Source: Leisingera sp. SS27
GTDB lineage: Bacteria > Pseudomonadota > Alphaproteobacteria > Rhodobacterales > Rhodobacteraceae
NCBI RefSeq assembly: GCF_028368855.1
Contig: NZ_JAQNCY010000004.1
Coordinates: forward strand, 124,001-188,000
Direction of reading: 5' to 3'
DNA: 64,000 nucleotides
Part shown: positions 9,701 through 17,566 of the stretch, piece after piece
How the letters are laid out: each line of letters starts with the position of its first letter
Numbering within the stretch: the first letter of the stretch is position 1
Made by a program: the position numbers and the translations under genes
The notes under the pieces: model-generated
Told to the model about the DNA's origin: nothing
The model's input: the letters and a program-made list of their open reading frames with translations, nothing else
Databases searched by the model: none

Positions 9701-10113
9701 CGGCGCACCTCCGGCTCCTCCGCCTCCTCCGGCAGGGTGGTGATCCCGTCCACCGCGGTCTGCACATCGTCTGTGGCCTGGCCCATGTCGGAGCCGGGCT
9801 CAAACTCCAAGGTCAGGGTCGCCAGCCCTTCGCGGGAGATCGAGGAAGTTTCCTCAACTCCGTCGACGGCAAGCAGCGCGGGCTCCAGCACCTGCACGAT
9901 GGCGCTGTCCACATCTTCGGGACCGGCACCTTCCCATTCGACGGAGACGGTGACGCGCTCGACGATCACATCCGGAAAGAACTGCGCCCGCATGTTGGGC
10001 ATCGCCGCCGCGCCCAGCACCAGCATGATCACCAGCAAAAGGTTGGCCGCGGTACGGTGGCGGGTGAAATAGCTGAACAGCCCGCGGGCCTGCCGGGGGA
10101 GCCTGCGCGCCAT
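6718..10113 (-). CDS. RND efflux transporter permease (AcrB/HAE family)
   Basis: 1131 residues, slightly longer than AcrB because of an extra hydrophobic C-terminal tail (LGTALAQLGWLVLTLGW and LLAFLLGAFALALLAYAAGG). N-terminal FTRHRTAANLLLVIMLVLGAAA is TM1; porter-domain segment QFFPDVIVERVTVSVEWEGAGPEDVD; TM4 carries LGIVVDDAIVVGEH with the paired Asp of the proton relay; a second repeat has GMTGIIINDSIVL. It uses proton motive force to expel substrates in complex with the adaptor encoded just upstream (5-bp gap) and an outer-membrane channel not present here. The pair is one operon. Confidence 0.93.
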   Translation of the reverse strand: MARRLPRQARGLFSYFTRHRTAANLLLVIMLVLGAAAMPNMRAQFFPDVIVERVTVSVEWEGAGPEDVDSAIVQVLEPALLAVDGVEETSSISREGLATLTLEFEPGSDMGQATDDVQTAVDGITTLPEEAEEPEVRRGAWRDRVTDVVITGPVGAGQLGLFADELVVRLFEAGVTRTTIRGVAAPETIVEVPTAKLITHNITMREIAEAIGAEVDADPAGDVSGANARVRTGSEKRKPDELAAIVLRTNADGSVLTIADVAQIRVEGVDRNRSYFVDDNPAMSIRVDRSDQGNAIRLQAQVQEVVDEMQASLPQGVTAELIRTRAQSITDRLDILVDNGLMGLGLVLCLLFLFLNTRIAFWVAMGIPASMFAAVALMYAAGITINMVSLFGLIITLGIVVDDAIVVGEHADFRVRRLGESPMQAAENAARRMAMPVFAATLTTIIAFFGLVLVGGRFGELIRDIPFTVIAVLAASLVECFLILPNHLAHALTHAQARHWYDWPNRMVNRGFRWLRDHAFRPLMGYVVTARYAVLAGAVAILASQAALFINGDVQWRFFNAPERGSVTGNFAMVEGASRADTMMMMQEMQRATEALGAEYAERYGRNPLDFVMAETGGNAGRGLSGVEAKDTDLLGGISIELIDADLRPYSSFAFVAELQERVVSHPMVETISFRSWRSGPGGDALDVQFSGPSVQVLKDASEDLKTALLRFPEVSAVEDNLAYDKEEVILDLTPQGQALNFTIGSLGQALRARLNGIEAATYPDGPRSATIRVELPENELTADFLERTLMRAPSGIYVPLADIVSVTQRTGFSTVLRENGIRVISVTGDISEDDPARAEAVTQALQDEILPKIASERQVEWRLSGLAEQEQTFLQEAGTGLILCLTGIYLVLSWIFASWTRPLVVMAIIPFGLVGTIWGHYVWEVPLSMFTVVGLLGMTGIIINDSIVLVTTIDQYAQDRGLIPSIIDAAADRLRPVMLTTMTTVLGLAPLLFERSQQAQFLKPTVITLVYGLGFGMFLVLLVVPALVAMQRDLSRPLTSLRRALRQGAGRLRWLVLGTALAQLGWLVLTLGWAMASGALHPALRMIPALAAMEPVKAGLLAFLLGAFALALLAYAAGGIAYRLNARQRA

Positions 10114-10118
10114 CGGGT

Positions 10119-11573
10119 TCAGCCTCCCATCCGGGCTTCAATCCGGCTGATCAGCTGTGCAGGCACCTTGGCCTCTGCCAGCTGCTGAAGCATTTTAGCC
10201 TTCATCTCAGAGGGCATCCGGCTGTTGCCTTCAACCAGCGCCACCAGCCGGGCGCGGCGCTCGTCCGTGAGTTCGATCAGCTCCGGCAGAGTCTGCGCTT
10301 CTGCCCCCTGCCGCAAGGGGCGCACCTTGATGCCAGCCCCCAGCAGGGGCGTGCGCCCGGTGACAACCTCGCGGCCTTCCAGTCCTGAGCCGCGGATCAG
10401 AACATCATCGCCCTGACGGCGGACTAATTCGACAGGCAGCGCCTCCAGCCGGTCCTCTTCACCCAACAGCAGAACGGTGCCGTCCGCGCCCAGTGCAGAG
10501 GCCGCAACCCGCGCCACCGCACGGACCTCCGGCTCTGTCACATGAACAGTGACGAAATCTTCAGGTTTGAACCCGGGGGCAGCATCCAAACTGGCATAGA
10601 CCAGCCGCCCGGTTTGCCCGTCGCCCGCGGCACCGCTGGCACGTGATATCAGCCCGGTTGCACTGAGGCCCGCACCAGCCGCGTCCAGCGCCACCCGCAC
10701 CGGCGCCTGCAACAGGCGCCCGTCGCTGTCCAGCAGCCGGGCGTATTGCGCGGTGGAGACCCTGAACGCCACCTCCAGCAAGTCCGGGTCAACCAGATCC
10801 GCGAGTTTCTCGTTGGCAGACACCAGCCGGCCCTGCACCAGGCTGACCGACTGCAGCGTGCCATCAAAGCCCGCCTTGATGGTGGTGTCATCTAAATCCC
10901 GCCGTGCTTCATCCAGCGCAATCTGCGCCCGGGCCACCCGGGTGGCGGCCTGATCTGCGCGCGCCTCTGCCTGGCTTACGGCCTGACGGCGCGAGATCAC
11001 GGTCTGGCGGGCCTGAACCGCGGCAAGCTCTGCGGTTTCCACCGTGGCCGCAGTGCCGACCCCGCGCTCCTGCAGATCCACCTGCCGCTGGAAGGCGCGT
11101 TCGCGCAGCTGCGCCTGATCCTGCGTCGCCTGAAGCTCGTCCTGCGCCAGGATCAGCGCGCGTCCGGCATCGCGTTCCTCGGCGCGGGCATCCATCATGT
11201 CAGCCTCGGCCCGGTCCAGCGCGGCCTGGGCATCCGCCGGATCGACTTGCACGAGCACCTCGCCCGCCCGGACGGCACCGCCTTCTTCAAAATCCTCAGA
11301 CAGCTGCACAATCCGGCCACCTGCAGCAGTGCGCAGTTCCAGAGTGCGGCGGCTTTCGACGCGGCCAAAGGCTGTGAGTTCCGGTGCCACCGTCTGCAGA
11401 TCCGCGGTCACAACATTGACTGCAAAGACCCGCTCGCGCACCGGCGGCGGTTTGCGTTCAGCGTTGAGCTGCGCCTCTATAGCGCCAAAGATCAGCTGCC
11501 CGGCATAAAGCAGCATGGCCGCCGTCAGCGACGCCAGGAAAAGCCCCATCAAACTCTGACGCAAAAAGCGCAT
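10119..11573 (-). CDS. RND efflux periplasmic adaptor (membrane fusion protein)
   Basis: 484 residues: an N-terminal membrane anchor (about 7-28), a biotinyl-lipoyl half motif with LELRTAAGGRIVQLSEDFEEGGAVRAGEVL, a long alpha-helical hairpin rich in Ala/Gln/Glu/Arg (about 105-225), the second lipoyl half (IKAGFDGTLQSVSLVQGRLV) and a beta-barrel/MP region. The last 40 residues (LVALVEGNSRMPSEMKAKMLQQLAEAKVP) are an extra helical tail. It bridges the RND pump and the outer membrane. The start at 11573 has GGGAGA upstream; an in-frame ATG 57 bp earlier lacks family similarity. Confidence 0.92.
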   Translation of the reverse strand: MRFLRQSLMGLFLASLTAAMLLYAGQLIFGAIEAQLNAERKPPPVRERVFAVNVVTADLQTVAPELTAFGRVESRRTLELRTAAGGRIVQLSEDFEEGGAVRAGEVLVQVDPADAQAALDRAEADMMDARAEERDAGRALILAQDELQATQDQAQLRERAFQRQVDLQERGVGTAATVETAELAAVQARQTVISRRQAVSQAEARADQAATRVARAQIALDEARRDLDDTTIKAGFDGTLQSVSLVQGRLVSANEKLADLVDPDLLEVAFRVSTAQYARLLDSDGRLLQAPVRVALDAAGAGLSATGLISRASGAAGDGQTGRLVYASLDAAPGFKPEDFVTVHVTEPEVRAVARVAASALGADGTVLLLGEEDRLEALPVELVRRQGDDVLIRGSGLEGREVVTGRTPLLGAGIKVRPLRQGAEAQTLPELIELTDERRARLVALVEGNSRMPSEMKAKMLQQLAEAKVPAQLISRIEARMGG

Positions 11574-11698
11574 GTCTCTCCCTTCCGGTGGCGGCGGCTG
11601 CCGGGGCCGCGCATGGGCCGGTAGGCGCAAAAGCCTTGTGCCCGCTTGGAAATATAGGATTTTCCGCGCAGGTTTGCGAGGTTACACGCAGCGCAAGG

Positions 11699-12241
11699 TT
11701 ACTTCCGGCGCAGATGCTCCTCCAATCTGGGCATGATTTCCACGAAATTGCAGGGGCGGTGGCGGTAATCGAGCTGTTTTAACAGGATTTCGTCCCAGCC
11801 GTCCTTGCACGCGCCTGGGCTGCCGGGCAGCGCAAACAAATAGGTGCCGCCCGCAACGCCGCCGGTGGCCCGTGACTGGACCGCGCTGGTGCCGATCTTT
11901 TGCATCGAGACCATGGTGAAGACGGTTCCAAAGGCCTCGATCTCCTTCTCGTAGACGTCACGGTGCGCCTCCACCGTCACATCGCGCCCCGTCAGGCCGG
12001 TGCCGCCGGTGGAAATCACCACGTCGACCTTGGTGTCGGCGATCCAGGCGCGCAGCTGAGCAGCGATCTCTGCGCGCTCATCGGGGATGATCTTGCGGTC
12101 AGCCAGGGTGTGGCCAGCCTCGCGCAGCCGGTCGACCAGCACCTGGCCGGAGCGGTCGTCCACCATCTTGCGGCTGTCCGAGACCGTCAGGACCGCGATG
12201 CGGACCGGGATGAATTCCATGCTTTCGTCGATACGGGACAT
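11699..12241 (-). CDS. moaB: molybdenum cofactor biosynthesis protein MoaB
   Basis: 180 residues of the MogA/MoaB fold: IAVLTVSDSRKMVDDRSGQVLVDRL, VISTGGTGLTGRDVTVEA (molybdopterin-binding loop) and LFALPGSPGACKDGWDEIL. In the molybdenum cofactor pathway this family adenylylates molybdopterin before metal insertion. Its start follows the stop of the LysE-type gene without a gap (12241/12242), so they are cotranscribed. Two other molybdopterin genes (moaE, moaD) lie 14 kb away. Confidence 0.92.
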   Translation of the reverse strand: MSRIDESMEFIPVRIAVLTVSDSRKMVDDRSGQVLVDRLREAGHTLADRKIIPDERAEIAAQLRAWIADTKVDVVISTGGTGLTGRDVTVEAHRDVYEKEIEAFGTVFTMVSMQKIGTSAVQSRATGGVAGGTYLFALPGSPGACKDGWDEILLKQLDYRHRPCNFVEIMPRLEEHLRRK

Positions 12242-12862
12242 CTACGCCCTCTCCATGATTGCCAGCCGCACGGCCAGCCCTGCGAAAATTCCGGCCGAGA
12301 TCCGGCCCAGCCAGCGCGCAAACAACTGCGAGCCCGCCAGCTGTCTGCCCGCCTGGCCTGCAAAAATGCCTACGAGACCGTTGATGACAAACCCGCCCGC
12401 AGCCAGGATCAGGCCAAAAACCATAAACTGCGCCAGCACCGGCCCCGCTTCGGGCTTCACGAATTGCGGCACAAAGGCCAGCACAAACAGAATCACCTTG
12501 GGGTTGGTAAGGTTGACAAGAAAGCCGGTGCGGAACGCCCGCCGGGCGGGCTCTGCGGGTTTGTCCTCCGTGACCGGACCGCTGCGGAGAGCGTTCCAGG
12601 CGAGATACAGAAGGTACCCCACTCCGATCCAGCGGATCAGGTCAAACAGCGCTGGCATGGCAGCAACCACAGCGCCCAGTCCGAGACCTGCCAGCGCGAC
12701 ATGCACTATGCTGCCTGCCGAAATGCCTGCACTGGCCGCCACCGCTGCAGCGCGGCCGGAGCGCAGCCCCTGGCCGAGGCAGAACATCATGTCCGCACCC
12801 GGTGTCAGGTTCAGTGCCAGCGCTGCCGGGACAAAGGCCAGCAGGGTCACGGGATCAATCAT
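12242..12862 (-). CDS. LysE/RhtB family amino-acid exporter
   Basis: 206 residues with six predicted membrane helices. The N-terminus MIDPVTLLAFVPAALALNLTPGADMMFCLGQGLRSG has the NxTPGxD motif of LysE/RhtB exporters, and ISAGSIVHVALAGLGLGAVV and FLVNLTNPKVILFVLAFVPQF are further family segments. It exports small amino acids or homoserine-lactone-like compounds; the substrate is not inferable. The start overlaps the phosphoesterase stop by 4 bp (ATGA). Confidence 0.9.
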   Translation of the reverse strand: MIDPVTLLAFVPAALALNLTPGADMMFCLGQGLRSGRAAAVAASAGISAGSIVHVALAGLGLGAVVAAMPALFDLIRWIGVGYLLYLAWNALRSGPVTEDKPAEPARRAFRTGFLVNLTNPKVILFVLAFVPQFVKPEAGPVLAQFMVFGLILAAGGFVINGLVGIFAGQAGRQLAGSQLFARWLGRISAGIFAGLAVRLAIMERA

Positions 12863-13458
12863 GGTTCCACCTCGAACCAATTCAAACCGGGACCGAGGTT
12901 TGCCACCTCCGTCTTCCCCAATTTGCCGCGAAAGCCCCAGCAATCATGCACATGGCCGCACAGCAACAGCTGCGGCTGGATTCGCTCGGCCGCAGCGCAG
13001 ACCGCGGTGGACCCCACGGACAGTCCGCCGGACGTCACATCCCCGAACCCCTTGGGCGGTGAATGGGAAATCAGGATATCTGCGTGATCGCAGGCCGCCA
13101 GCATCACCCCCGCCTGCACCTCGCTCAGGTCGCAGGACCAGCCGCCAAAGGGTGTCTCGGGCACACCATAGCCCAGACCGAACAGGCGCAGGCCCTCGAT
13201 GTCAGTGCCTTCGCCATGCAGGACCGTGGTGTTCGCAAACCCTGCTGCGCGCAACTCATCGGCGCTTTCGCCATTGCCGGGCACGGCCACCATCGGCGCC
13301 TTCAGTCCCGACAGCATGGCAACGGCACTGTCCATCCCCATCCGCATGTTGCAGAAATCGCCGGCGCCGATGACCAGATCCGCACCCGCACTGGCAGCGA
13401 CGATATCTGCGGCATGAGAGGCAGAAAGATGCAGATCGGAGAACGCCAGAATTTTCAT
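12859..13458 (-). CDS. metallophosphoesterase
   Basis: 199 residues of the calcineurin-like fold: FSDLHLS (Asp and His ligands at 7 and 9), IGAGDFCN, VPGNGES, ISHSPP and CGHVHD. The usual GNHE/D catalytic motif reads GNGE, so the expected His is missing at that position; related small phosphoesterases also vary here. The other metal ligands remain. Substrate unknown. It is first in an apparent operon with the LysE exporter and moaB, 9 bp after the glycosylase stop. Confidence 0.85.
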   Translation of the reverse strand: MKILAFSDLHLSASHAADIVAASAGADLVIGAGDFCNMRMGMDSAVAMLSGLKAPMVAVPGNGESADELRAAGFANTTVLHGEGTDIEGLRLFGLGYGVPETPFGGWSCDLSEVQAGVMLAACDHADILISHSPPKGFGDVTSGGLSVGSTAVCAAAERIQPQLLLCGHVHDCWGFRGKLGKTEVANLGPGLNWFEVEP

Positions 13459-13467
13459 GGAACTACC

Positions 13468-14232
13468 TCAGGTCAAGCTCCCAAGCCGTGCCTTCAATTC
13501 CAAAAGATCGGCCCAGGCCAGCCGTTTCTGCGCGGGCTGACGCAGCAGATAGGCAGGGTGGAACATCGGTATTACCGGCTTGCTCCAGGCCTGATCCCAC
13601 TGTCCGCGCAGCCGGGTGATGCCGCGTTTTCCCAATACCGCCTGACAGCTGATATTGCCCATCAGCACCAAGATCTCAGGCTCAGCCAGTGCAACATGCC
13701 TTTCCAGAAAGGGTGTCAGCATCGAGATCTCAGCGGGCAGCGGGTCGCGGTTCTGCGGCGGCCGCCAGGGCAGCACATTGGTGATATAGACGTTTTCCGC
13801 GCGGCTGAGGCCGATCGCTTCCAGCATTTTGTCCAGAAGCTGTCCGGCGCGGCCGACAAAGGGCTTGCCCTGCAGATCCTCATCGCGGCCCGGGGCTTCG
13901 CCGATGACCATCACCCGCGCGCCTGCCTGTCCGTCGGAGAACACCAGATTGCGGGCGCCGCGCTTCAGGTCGCAGTGGCTGAAGCCTTCCATCGCACCGC
14001 GCAAGGCAGGCAGCGAGGCTGCGCCACTGGCCGCCTTCTGTGCCACCTCGACCGGATCAACCTCCTTGGGCTTAGGCGGCGGCGCCGGGGCGGCACCCGG
14101 TTTCGGCTTGGGGGCGGCCTGTTCCAGCGCATAGCGGTCGACCGGCTCGTCGCACAGCGCCTCAGTGGCGCCAAGCTCCGCCTGCCACTCCAACAGCGCA
14201 CGCGCGCTCCAGTAATCCAATGCCGATTCCAT
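13468..14232 (-). CDS. uracil-DNA glycosylase, family 4-like, without the usual Fe-S cysteines
   Basis: 254 residues. After a Pro/Ala/Lys-rich linker (38-60) comes a family-4-type glycosylase core: motif [10 protein letters not shown] (111-119), [30 protein letters not shown], and motif B HPAYLL (225-230). It removes uracil from DNA in base-excision repair. Classical family 4 enzymes bind a 4Fe-4S cluster with four cysteines; here only Cys87 of the first pair is kept, the residue after NV(V/L)x is Trp156 instead of Cys, and the later Cys position is Leu. So the cluster is probably absent. The gene is divergent from pyrB. Confidence 0.88.
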   Translation of the reverse strand: MESALDYWSARALLEWQAELGATEALCDEPVDRYALEQAAPKPKPGAAPAPPPKPKEVDPVEVAQKAASGAASLPALRGAMEGFSHCDLKRGARNLVFSDGQAGARVMVIGEAPGRDEDLQGKPFVGRAGQLLDKMLEAIGLSRAENVYITNVLPWRPPQNRDPLPAEISMLTPFLERHVALAEPEILVLMGNISCQAVLGKRGITRLRGQWDQAWSKPVIPMFHPAYLLRQPAQKRLAWADLLELKARLGSLT

Positions 14233-14386
14233 GCGCCCAAGCTACTCCGCCTGCCGGATAAGCGGAACACCTCCCTGTCATCTTGCTGCAAATACTCAAA
14301 TTCTCTGACCGCATCCTGCAAGCAGCCGTTGCCCGTTCTGCCCCCCCCGCCTATAAGAACCGGCAAATCAAGCGGAGCTGCCCCAT

Positions 14387-15337
14387 ATGTCCTTCGAACA
14401 CCGCCATTTGCTTGGCATCGAACCGCTGAAGCCGCATGAGATCACCGCGATCCTTGATCTGGCCGACGACTATGTGGCGCTGAACCGCCGCCCGGAGAAG
14501 CACTCCGATGTGCTGGCGGGGCTCACCCAGATCAACATGTTCTTTGAAAACTCCACCCGCACCCAAGCGTCGTTTGAACTTGCGGGCAAGCGGCTGGGCG
14601 CCGATGTGATGAACATGGCGATGCAGGCGTCCTCGATCAAAAAGGGCGAGACCCTGATCGACACCGCGATGACGCTGAATGCGATGCACCCTGACCTGCT
14701 GGTCGTCCGTCACCCGCATTCAGGCGCGGTGGATCTGCTGGCCCAGAAGGTGAACTGCGCGGTGCTGAATGCGGGCGACGGCAAGCACGAGCACCCGACC
14801 CAGGCTCTGCTGGATGCACTGACCATCCGCCGTTCCAAGGGCCGCCTGCACCGGCTGAACATAGCGATTTGCGGCGACATAGCGCACAGCCGCGTTGCGC
14901 GCTCGAACCTGATCCTCTTGGGCAAGATGGAAAACCGCATCCGCCTGATCGGCCCGCCGACCTTGGTGCCCGGCCAGTTCGCTGAGTTCGGCGCCGAGAT
15001 TTACGACGACATGCGCGAGGGGCTGAAGGACGTTGATGTGGTGATGATGCTGCGCCTGCAGAAGGAACGCATGGATGGCGGCTTCATCCCGTCGGAGCGC
15101 GAGTATTACCACCGCTATGGGCTGGATGCTGACAAGCTTGGCCGCGCCAAGCCCGACGCCATCGTCATGCACCCCGGGCCAATGAACCGCGGGGTCGAGA
15201 TTGACGGCACGCTCGCTGACGACATCAACCGCTCGGTCATTCAGGAGCAGGTCGAGATGGGTGTGGCGGTGCGGATGGCGGCGATGGACCTCCTGGCCCG
15301 CAACCTGCGCGCCGAACGCCAGGCCAAAGCAGGCTGA
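14387..15337 (+). CDS. pyrB: aspartate carbamoyltransferase catalytic subunit
   Basis: 316 residues. The carbamoyl-phosphate loop STRTQ is at 56-60, HPTQ at 136-139, and HPGPMNRG at 262-269. It makes carbamoyl aspartate from carbamoyl phosphate and aspartate, the second step of UMP synthesis. No pyrI regulatory gene is present; instead a degenerate dihydroorotase gene lies downstream in the same operon, as in Pseudomonas-type ATCase, where such a protein forms part of the holoenzyme. The start is the first ATG of the run, 154 bp after the divergent glycosylase start. Confidence 0.96.
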   Translation: MSFEHRHLLGIEPLKPHEITAILDLADDYVALNRRPEKHSDVLAGLTQINMFFENSTRTQASFELAGKRLGADVMNMAMQASSIKKGETLIDTAMTLNAMHPDLLVVRHPHSGAVDLLAQKVNCAVLNAGDGKHEHPTQALLDALTIRRSKGRLHRLNIAICGDIAHSRVARSNLILLGKMENRIRLIGPPTLVPGQFAEFGAEIYDDMREGLKDVDVVMMLRLQKERMDGGFIPSEREYYHRYGLDADKLGRAKPDAIVMHPGPMNRGVEIDGTLADDINRSVIQEQVEMGVAVRMAAMDLLARNLRAERQAKAG

Positions 15338-15342
15338 GCCGC

Positions 15343-15876
15343 TTGGAGGGCGTGATCCATATCCCGGCGGGCGAGCGTGGCGTAATCCGTCTGTTTGAGC
15401 TCGCCATGCGGCCCGAGCAGGCAGCGTTTCTGAAGGAACCCGGCGCGCTGGCTCAGGTTCTGGGGATCAAAGCGCTGGACATGGAACAGGTGGAGATCTT
15501 TCCGGTCTCAGACCTGGAGGATATCGGCTTGACCGGTTACCTGACCGAGGGCTGCGGCGTGCCGCGGGCGCAGGTCGAAGAAGACCGGGAAATACTGCAG
15601 ACCCTGGAAGGCCATGTGCTGCTGATCCGCTCCCGTGCTTTTGGCGGTGAAGAGACGCGGCTCACCCCGGCGGACCAGATCGTGCTGAAGGGCACCTATG
15701 GTGAACGGCGGACCAATTGGAATGCTGCTCCTGAGACTGCCGAGAGCGCCAAGCCCTATTCCGCACCCAAGTTGCCCCCCCGCGAGGCCCGTTCGCAGGC
15801 CCGCCGCATCGGGGCTGCGCTGTTTGCCATTGTCATGGCCCTGATCGCCCTGATTGCATGGCTGCTGGTGTTCTGA
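15343..15876 (+). CDS. conserved membrane-anchored protein between pyrB and pyrC
   Basis: 177 residues. A soluble N-terminal part (IHIPAGERGVIRLFELAM, VEIFPVSDLEDIGLTGYLTEGCG, LLIRSRAFGGEETRLTP) is followed by a Pro/Ala-rich linker and one C-terminal helix (IGAALFAIVMALIALIAWLLVF). The first in-frame start after the pyrB stop is TTG 15343; GTG 15352 is an alternative closer to the GGAGGG, though that spacing is too short. From memory this gene recurs in Roseobacter pyrB clusters, but I know no function. Its stop overlaps the next start (TGATG). Confidence 0.75.
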   Translation: MEGVIHIPAGERGVIRLFELAMRPEQAAFLKEPGALAQVLGIKALDMEQVEIFPVSDLEDIGLTGYLTEGCGVPRAQVEEDREILQTLEGHVLLIRSRAFGGEETRLTPADQIVLKGTYGERRTNWNAAPETAESAKPYSAPKLPPREARSQARRIGAALFAIVMALIALIAWLLVF

Positions 15877-16259
15877 TGGCGAACATAGAATTCAAACCAG
15901 ACCGCAGCGCCTACGTCCGCGCCCACGCCTGGATGGCCGCAATTGGCATGGGCGGCGCTATGGCGGTGCTCTGGTTCATGGGCAGCCCGCATATCTGGAC
16001 AGGCGCCGTTGGCGGGCTGGCTGCCATCGCCCTGCGCGGCTGGTACATGGCCAGCGAGGAACTGGCAGTGGTCTGGACCCTGACGCAAGAGACCCTCTCA
16101 GGCCCCGCGGGGCGTTCCGTGCCGCTCTCCCAAATCGAAGCCATCAAGACCATGGGCAGCTATGTGCAGGTCATCACCCAGGGCGGTGACAAGCACCTGA
16201 TCAAATACCAGGCCGACCCGGCCGCGACCCTCAACGCAATTGAAAGAGCCAAGGCATGA
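15876..16259 (+). CDS. small membrane protein with PH-like C-terminal part
   Basis: 127 residues. Two hydrophobic segments (about 17-35 and 40-57, WMAAIGMGGAMAVLWFMG and WTGAVGGLAAIALRGWYMA) are followed by a compact beta-rich part (VWTLTQETLSGPAGRSVPLSQIEAIKTMGSYVQVITQGGDKHLIKYQADP) that reads like a bacterial PH domain. It is translationally coupled on both sides: TGATG with the gene before and ATGA with the dihydroorotase-like gene after. Role unknown; the position suggests it is coexpressed with the pyrimidine enzymes. Confidence 0.75.
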   Translation: MANIEFKPDRSAYVRAHAWMAAIGMGGAMAVLWFMGSPHIWTGAVGGLAAIALRGWYMASEELAVVWTLTQETLSGPAGRSVPLSQIEAIKTMGSYVQVITQGGDKHLIKYQADPAATLNAIERAKA

Positions 16260-17566
16260 GCACTCTCTTCATCAACGCCCGCCTGATCGACCCTGAGGCA
16301 GGAACCGACACACCGGGGGCAGTTCTGGTGCGGAAAGGACGGATCGCGGCGGTTGAAAAGGATACTGCAGACCCAGCGCGGATGCTGAACGCGCAAGGCC
16401 TTTCACCAAATGATGTGACCCAGGTGGACTGCGGCTGCAAATGCCTGGCGCCGGGGATCGTCGATATCGGCGTCAAGGTCTGCGAACCCGGTGAGCGGCA
16501 CAAAGAAAGCTATAAGTCCGCAGGTCTGGCGGCGGCGGCGGGCGGCGTGACCACAATCGTCACCCGGCCCGATACCACTCCGGCAATTGACAGCCCGGAG
16601 GCGCTGGAGTTTGTCACCCGCCGCGCCCAGGCGGATACACCGGTGAACGTGCTGCCTATGGCGGCGCTGACCAAGGGACGCGAAGGCCGCGAAATGACCG
16701 AGATCGGCTTTCTGATGGATGCCGGCGCGGTTGCCTTTTGCGATTGCGACCATGTGGTCAGCAACACCAAGGTGTTCCAGCGGGCGCTGACCTATGCGCG
16801 TTCCTGCGGTGCGCTGGTCATCGCGCATCCGCAGGAACCTGTTCTGAGCAAGGGCGCGGCTGCAACCAGCGGCAAATTTGCTGCCCTTTATGGCTTGCCC
16901 GCGGTGTCACCGATGGCGGAACGGATGGGGCTGGACCGCGATATTGCCCTCTTGGAAATGACCGGCGCAAAATACCATGCCGACCAGATTACGACAGCAC
17001 GCGCCCTGCCCGCGCTGGAGCGTGCCAAATCCAACGGTTTGGATATCACCGCGGGCACCTCTATCCATCACCTGACACTCAATGAGCTGGATGTGGCGGG
17101 ATACCGCAGCTTCTTCAAGGTGAAACCGCCGCTGCGCTCCGAGGACGACCGGCTGGCGGTGGTTGAGGCGGTGCGGACCGGGCTCATTGACATCATCTCC
17201 TCCATGCACACGCCGCAGGATGAGGAAAGCAAGCGCCTGCCGTTCGAGGAAGCTGCGGCCGGTGCGGTGGCGCTGGAGACACTTCTGCCAGCAGCATTGC
17301 GGCTGTACCACGCCGAGCTTCTGGACCTGCCCGCCCTGTTCCGCGCCATGTCGCTGAACCCTGCCAAACGGCTGGGGCTGGAAAGCGGCCGCCTGGCCGC
17401 GGGCGCGCCCGCCGATCTGGTGCTGTTCGATGCGGATGTGCCGTTTGTGCTCGACCGCTTCACGCTGCGTTCAAAGTCGCAGAACACGCCTTTTGACGGC
17501 CAGCGGATGCAGGGCCGGGTCGAAGCAACTTACGTGGCGGGCGAACCCGTCTACCGGAGGGACTGA
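16256..17566 (+). CDS. dihydroorotase-like protein, probably catalytically inactive (PyrC')
   Basis: 436 residues with the amidohydrolase/dihydroorotase fold from end to end (LAPGIVDIGVKVCEPGERHKES, AAAAGGVTTIVTRPDT, DITAGTSIHHLTLNE, GLIDIISSMHTPQDEESKRLPFEEA, LNPAKRLGLESGRLAAGAPADLVLFD). The metal-binding HxH after PGIVD is replaced by Gly72-Val-Lys74, and the catalytic D-x-H (usually TDHAPH) reads SMHTP, with Ser in place of Asp. Automatic annotation would call it PyrC, but the zinc site looks destroyed. Pseudomonas has such a PyrC' that holds ATCase together; the pyrB link here supports that. An active dihydroorotase should exist elsewhere. Confidence 0.88.
   Translation: MSTLFINARLIDPEAGTDTPGAVLVRKGRIAAVEKDTADPARMLNAQGLSPNDVTQVDCGCKCLAPGIVDIGVKVCEPGERHKESYKSAGLAAAAGGVTTIVTRPDTTPAIDSPEALEFVTRRAQADTPVNVLPMAALTKGREGREMTEIGFLMDAGAVAFCDCDHVVSNTKVFQRALTYARSCGALVIAHPQEPVLSKGAAATSGKFAALYGLPAVSPMAERMGLDRDIALLEMTGAKYHADQITTARALPALERAKSNGLDITAGTSIHHLTLNELDVAGYRSFFKVKPPLRSEDDRLAVVEAVRTGLIDIISSMHTPQDEESKRLPFEEAAAGAVALETLLPAALRLYHAELLDLPALFRAMSLNPAKRLGLESGRLAAGAPADLVLFDADVPFVLDRFTLRSKSQNTPFDGQRMQGRVEATYVAGEPVYRRD

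Noticed and set aside
8560-10188. Long open frame on the plus strand opposite the RND transporter gene (542 codons)
   Set aside because: It is a shadow of the high-G+C RND gene; the translation is rich in His, Gln, Arg and Gly without domains, and the minus-strand protein is complete.
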